The notes beneath the pieces are model-generated. The model was not told the DNA's origin. It saw nothing but the letters and a program-made list of their open reading frames with translations, and searched no databases. This document shows, piece after piece, positions 50,245-53,276 of a stretch of 53,276 bases of DNA. The stretch's first letter is position 1, and each line of letters starts with the position of its first letter. This DNA is from Methylotenera sp. (GTDB taxonomy: Bacteria; Pseudomonadota; Gammaproteobacteria; Burkholderiales; Methylophilaceae), in the NCBI GenBank assembly GCA_028688575.1, contig JAQTXW010000010.1, positions 1 through 53,276 on the forward strand. The letters run 5' to 3'. The position numbers were made by a program, and so were the translations under genes.

Positions 50245-52893
50245 ATGAAACGCATGTTATTTAATGCAACGCAGTCGGAAGAATTGCGCGTTGCCATCGT
50301 TGATGGCCAAAAACTAATCGATTTAGATATCGAACACGCTGGTAAAGAACAGCGCAAAAGTAATATTTACAAAGGTGTGATTACCCGCATCGAACCCTCA
50401 CTCGAGGCCGCATTTGTGGACTACGGTCAAGATCGTCACGGTTTTTTACCCTTTAAGGAAGTTGCACGCAGCTATTACAAAGAAGGGGCAGATGGCCGTG
50501 CGCGTATCCAGGATGCCTTAAAAGAAGGCCAGGAGCTCATCGTTCAGGTGGATAAAGATGAACGTGGCAATAAAGGCGCCGCGCTCACGACTTTCATCTC
50601 ACTAGCAGGACGCTATTTAGTCCTTATGCCAAACAACCCTCGCGGAGGCGGCGTATCACGTCGCATCGAAGGTGAAGATCGCAACGAATTACGCGACGTA
50701 CTCGCCCAACTGGAAGTTCCACAAGGCATGAGCATCATCGCACGCACTGCAGGGATAGGTCGCTCGGCAGAAGAGCTGCAATGGGACTTAAACTACCTTA
50801 CGCAATTATGGGCCGCTATTGATGGCGCATCTGCGATGCAGGCTGGTGCTTACTTGATTTATCAGGAAGGCAGCTTGGTTATTCGCGCAATCCGCGATTA
50901 TTTCAGCTCAGATATCGGTGAAATTCTCATTGATACGCCTGATATTCACGAACAGGCAGTGCAGTTCATGAATCATGTAATGCCAGGCAATGTAGCCAGA
51001 GTTAAGTTGTATCAAGATGAAATCCCACTTTTCACGCGCTTCCAAATTGAACACCAAATTGAATCTGCTTTTGCACGTGAAGTACGCCTCCCTTCTGGCG
51101 GTGCTATTGTCATTGACCATACAGAAGCGTTAGTGTCTGTTGATGTCAACTCAGGCCGTGCCACACGTGGCACTGATATTGAGCAAACCGCGTTTAATAC
51201 CAATCTTGAAGCGGCAGAAGAAGTTGCCCGTCAACTACGTTTACGTGACTTGGGCGGTCTGGTTGTGATTGATTTTATTGATATGGAAAGCCAGCGCAAC
51301 CAGCGAGAAGTTGAAAATGCACTGCGCGATGCTTTGCATGCAGACCGTGCACGCGTACAAACGGGCAAAATATCACGCTTTGGCTTACTTGAGCTATCAC
51401 GCCAGCGCCTGCGCCCCAGCTTGGGCGAGTCAAATCACATTCCATGCCCGCGCTGCCATGGCACAGGCCACATCCGAGGCATAGAATCAACCGCGTTGCA
51501 CATCCTGCGCATCACACAAGAAGATGCAATGAAAGAAAATAGTGCCATTATTCAGGTGCAATTACCTGTGGAGGTTGCGACATTCTTGCTCAATGAAAAA
51601 CGTGCTGATATACACAAAATTGAACAGCGCATGGGAGTTGAGGTGGTGTTAATCCCTAATATCCACCTGGAAACACCTAACTACAATATCGTGCGTGTTA
51701 AGCATGATGACGTCAACGATGAAACAAATCGCGTAAGCTACCAGTTGGTTGAACTGCCTACAGAAATCAATTATGTAGCAAACGCGGCTGAAGAAGCAAA
51801 AGCAGTTAAACCAGTTGCCGCTGTGAAAGGCATTACACCCACAGCACCAGCACCAGTTTCTGTAGAAAAAACCGCCAATGAAGACTCTATTTTTGCGCGT
51901 GTCAAAAAATTCTTCTCTGGCTTATTTGCATCCAGCCAAGATGAAGCTGCCAAAGATCACAAAAAGGCAAATGACGCCCGTCGCGAAAATGGCCGTACCC
52001 GCAACCGTAATGAGCGCAATCGCAGCCGTAATGAACGCAACCGCAACGAGCGTACAGATAAAAGTGCTAATAGCGAGCAGCGTCAACCTCGCCCACAGGA
52101 GGCGCGCCCAGCAGATAGCAAAACACATGACGCTCGTCCGCAAAAAGCACAGCAACGTCCTGAGCAACCGCGTAATCCGCAGGCTGTTAACGTAGCGCAA
52201 ACGCCTGAAACAAACGCGAATGAGACCTCAGAACAACGTGGCAGCCGTCGTAATCGTAACAATCGCCGTGGCCGTCGAGACCGTGATGAAACACGCGCGT
52301 TTGTACCTGTTGAAGAAATCAACGCCAGTCAAACTACTGTATCTGCAAGTGCGGTGTCCGATGTTGTCAAGACAACTGACAAGCCCGCTGAAAAAACTTT
52401 GCTTGAAGCAGTCTTTGAAAACAATGATGTCACCGCCCAACAAACGGTTGATAGCGCTAAACAATCGAAAACAACAGCAAATTCGCAAGAGACTGCTGAA
52501 GTTCAAGAAACGACTGAAGTTCCAGTAGCGCCACCTAAAGAAACCAAACAAAAAGCGCAGCGTAATTCAGCGAGCAAAGCTTCGGCAAATAACAATGCAA
52601 CTGAGGCAGTTACAGAACATGCAGAACCTCAAGTTATTGAAACTGAAACCAAAGCTAAATCAGAGAAAAAACGCCCTGCACGCACGCGTAAGCCGAAAGC
52701 TGAGGCCAAAACTGTAGATTTAGCAGCCTCTGGTTTGCAGCTTGTAGAAACTAAGGCTGATGCGCCTAAAGTGACTGCACCAGTTGAAACAGAAAAGCCA
52801 CGTGCACCACGCAGAGCGGCTTCCTGGCAAAAACAGGCGGCAGAAGGTGCTGCTGCTGAGCCTTTAGTGATGGTTGAAACACAAAATAAATAA
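50245..52893 (+). CDS. rne: Ribonuclease E
   Basis: [31 protein letters not shown]1 domain, [35 protein letters not shown] (Zn-link), Arg-rich disordered C terminus. Confidence 0.97.
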   Translation: MKRMLFNATQSEELRVAIVDGQKLIDLDIEHAGKEQRKSNIYKGVITRIEPSLEAAFVDYGQDRHGFLPFKEVARSYYKEGADGRARIQDALKEGQELIVQVDKDERGNKGAALTTFISLAGRYLVLMPNNPRGGGVSRRIEGEDRNELRDVLAQLEVPQGMSIIARTAGIGRSAEELQWDLNYLTQLWAAIDGASAMQAGAYLIYQEGSLVIRAIRDYFSSDIGEILIDTPDIHEQAVQFMNHVMPGNVARVKLYQDEIPLFTRFQIEHQIESAFAREVRLPSGGAIVIDHTEALVSVDVNSGRATRGTDIEQTAFNTNLEAAEEVARQLRLRDLGGLVVIDFIDMESQRNQREVENALRDALHADRARVQTGKISRFGLLELSRQRLRPSLGESNHIPCPRCHGTGHIRGIESTALHILRITQEDAMKENSAIIQVQLPVEVATFLLNEKRADIHKIEQRMGVEVVLIPNIHLETPNYNIVRVKHDDVNDETNRVSYQLVELPTEINYVANAAEEAKAVKPVAAVKGITPTAPAPVSVEKTANEDSIFARVKKFFSGLFASSQDEAAKDHKKANDARRENGRTRNRNERNRSRNERNRNERTDKSANSEQRQPRPQEARPADSKTHDARPQKAQQRPEQPRNPQAVNVAQTPETNANETSEQRGSRRNRNNRRGRRDRDETRAFVPVEEINASQTTVSASAVSDVVKTTDKPAEKTLLEAVFENNDVTAQQTVDSAKQSKTTANSQETAEVQETTEVPVAPPKETKQKAQRNSASKASANNNATEAVTEHAEPQVIETETKAKSEKKRPARTRKPKAEAKTVDLAASGLQLVETKADAPKVTAPVETEKPRAPRRAASWQKQAAEGAAAEPLVMVETQNK
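51996..52060 (+). repeat. In-frame tandem repeat encoding an (R)NERNR-rich tract of RNase E
   Basis: Repeats of CGTAATGARCGCAAYCGC encode [19 protein letters not shown]. Confidence 0.75.
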
Positions 52894-52905
52894 CCGCTCA
52901 TGTTC

Positions 52906-52935
52906 AAAAAAGCCTGGATATACTCAGGCTTTTTT
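52906..52935 (+). terminator. Rho-independent terminator after rne
   Basis: AAAAAAGCCTG-GATATACT-CAGGCTTTTTT. Confidence 0.88.
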
Positions 52936-53276
52936 GTCATTGCAGTTTAACCCAGTTTTTTCAATCCATATTTTCCATACATGGACGCGCACACTATGCC
53001 AAGCTTTCAATGGATGATTTTAAGTAGGTAAAGATTGCAGCCATACACCCGAATTTTAAGTGAAGCGCATTGCTTCTATCCCTGATAATGGAAAATCTGG
53101 GTTCAAGACTAGACGGCGTTACCGCTACTTTAGAGTCAATTTGTCAGCGACATGTACTTCTTGCACACAGTTACCAATTGGCGATTGTTCATGAGTTTTT
53201 TGAAAAAAAACGTTAAACTGTGCGATGTTAGCTGGCCATACCCCAAAGTCCACTCTACGCAGATGCCAAGCACTGA

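Noticed and set aside
51922-52551. Minus-strand ORFs opposite the rne C-terminal region
   Set aside because: Antisense of a repetitive Arg-rich tract; no domain or RBS support.
52936-53276. Possible gene or element fragment at the window end
   Set aside because: No supportable ORF or signature in the available sequence.

Overview
The window looks like a replication-terminus segment of a betaproteobacterial chromosome, probably Methylophilaceae/Methylotenera-like (inferred from gene content and the EpsA-type regulator). Most of it is ordinary core genome: glk, msrB, msrPQ, cysQ, ligA-zipA-smc, queF, tRNA-Ala/Glu/Leu, mqo, rlmB-rnr, hpt, a glycogen/maltodextrin block (ROK kinase, malQ, GH57, glgC, glgB, pgi, PPK2), sppA/Rieske/HAD/rluC and rne. 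Three areas stand out. (1) A 28-bp dif site (4421-4448) with a second partial copy (XerC arm plus centre, 18-bp identity) 1519 bp away at 2901-2918. They bracket a tiny element encoding a DUF3653/VC1465 (XafT)-like protein. This has the architecture of an integrative mobile element exploiting Xer (IMEX) reduced to about 1.5 kb, with a TLC-phage-style attP lacking a XerD arm. (2) A 3-kb island without an integrase, bracketed by a perfect 23-bp duplication of the tRNA-Glu 3' end. It carries two toxin-antitoxin-like modules, an IS66 remnant, and duplicated GTGGTAC repeats at both ends. (3) A compact redox operon: a FAD / double cNMP-binding / multi-[4Fe-4S] fusion, a membrane b-type cytochrome, and an FHA-TM-decaheme cytochrome fusion. 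All calls come from reading the sequence and the supplied ORF translations; no database search was run.
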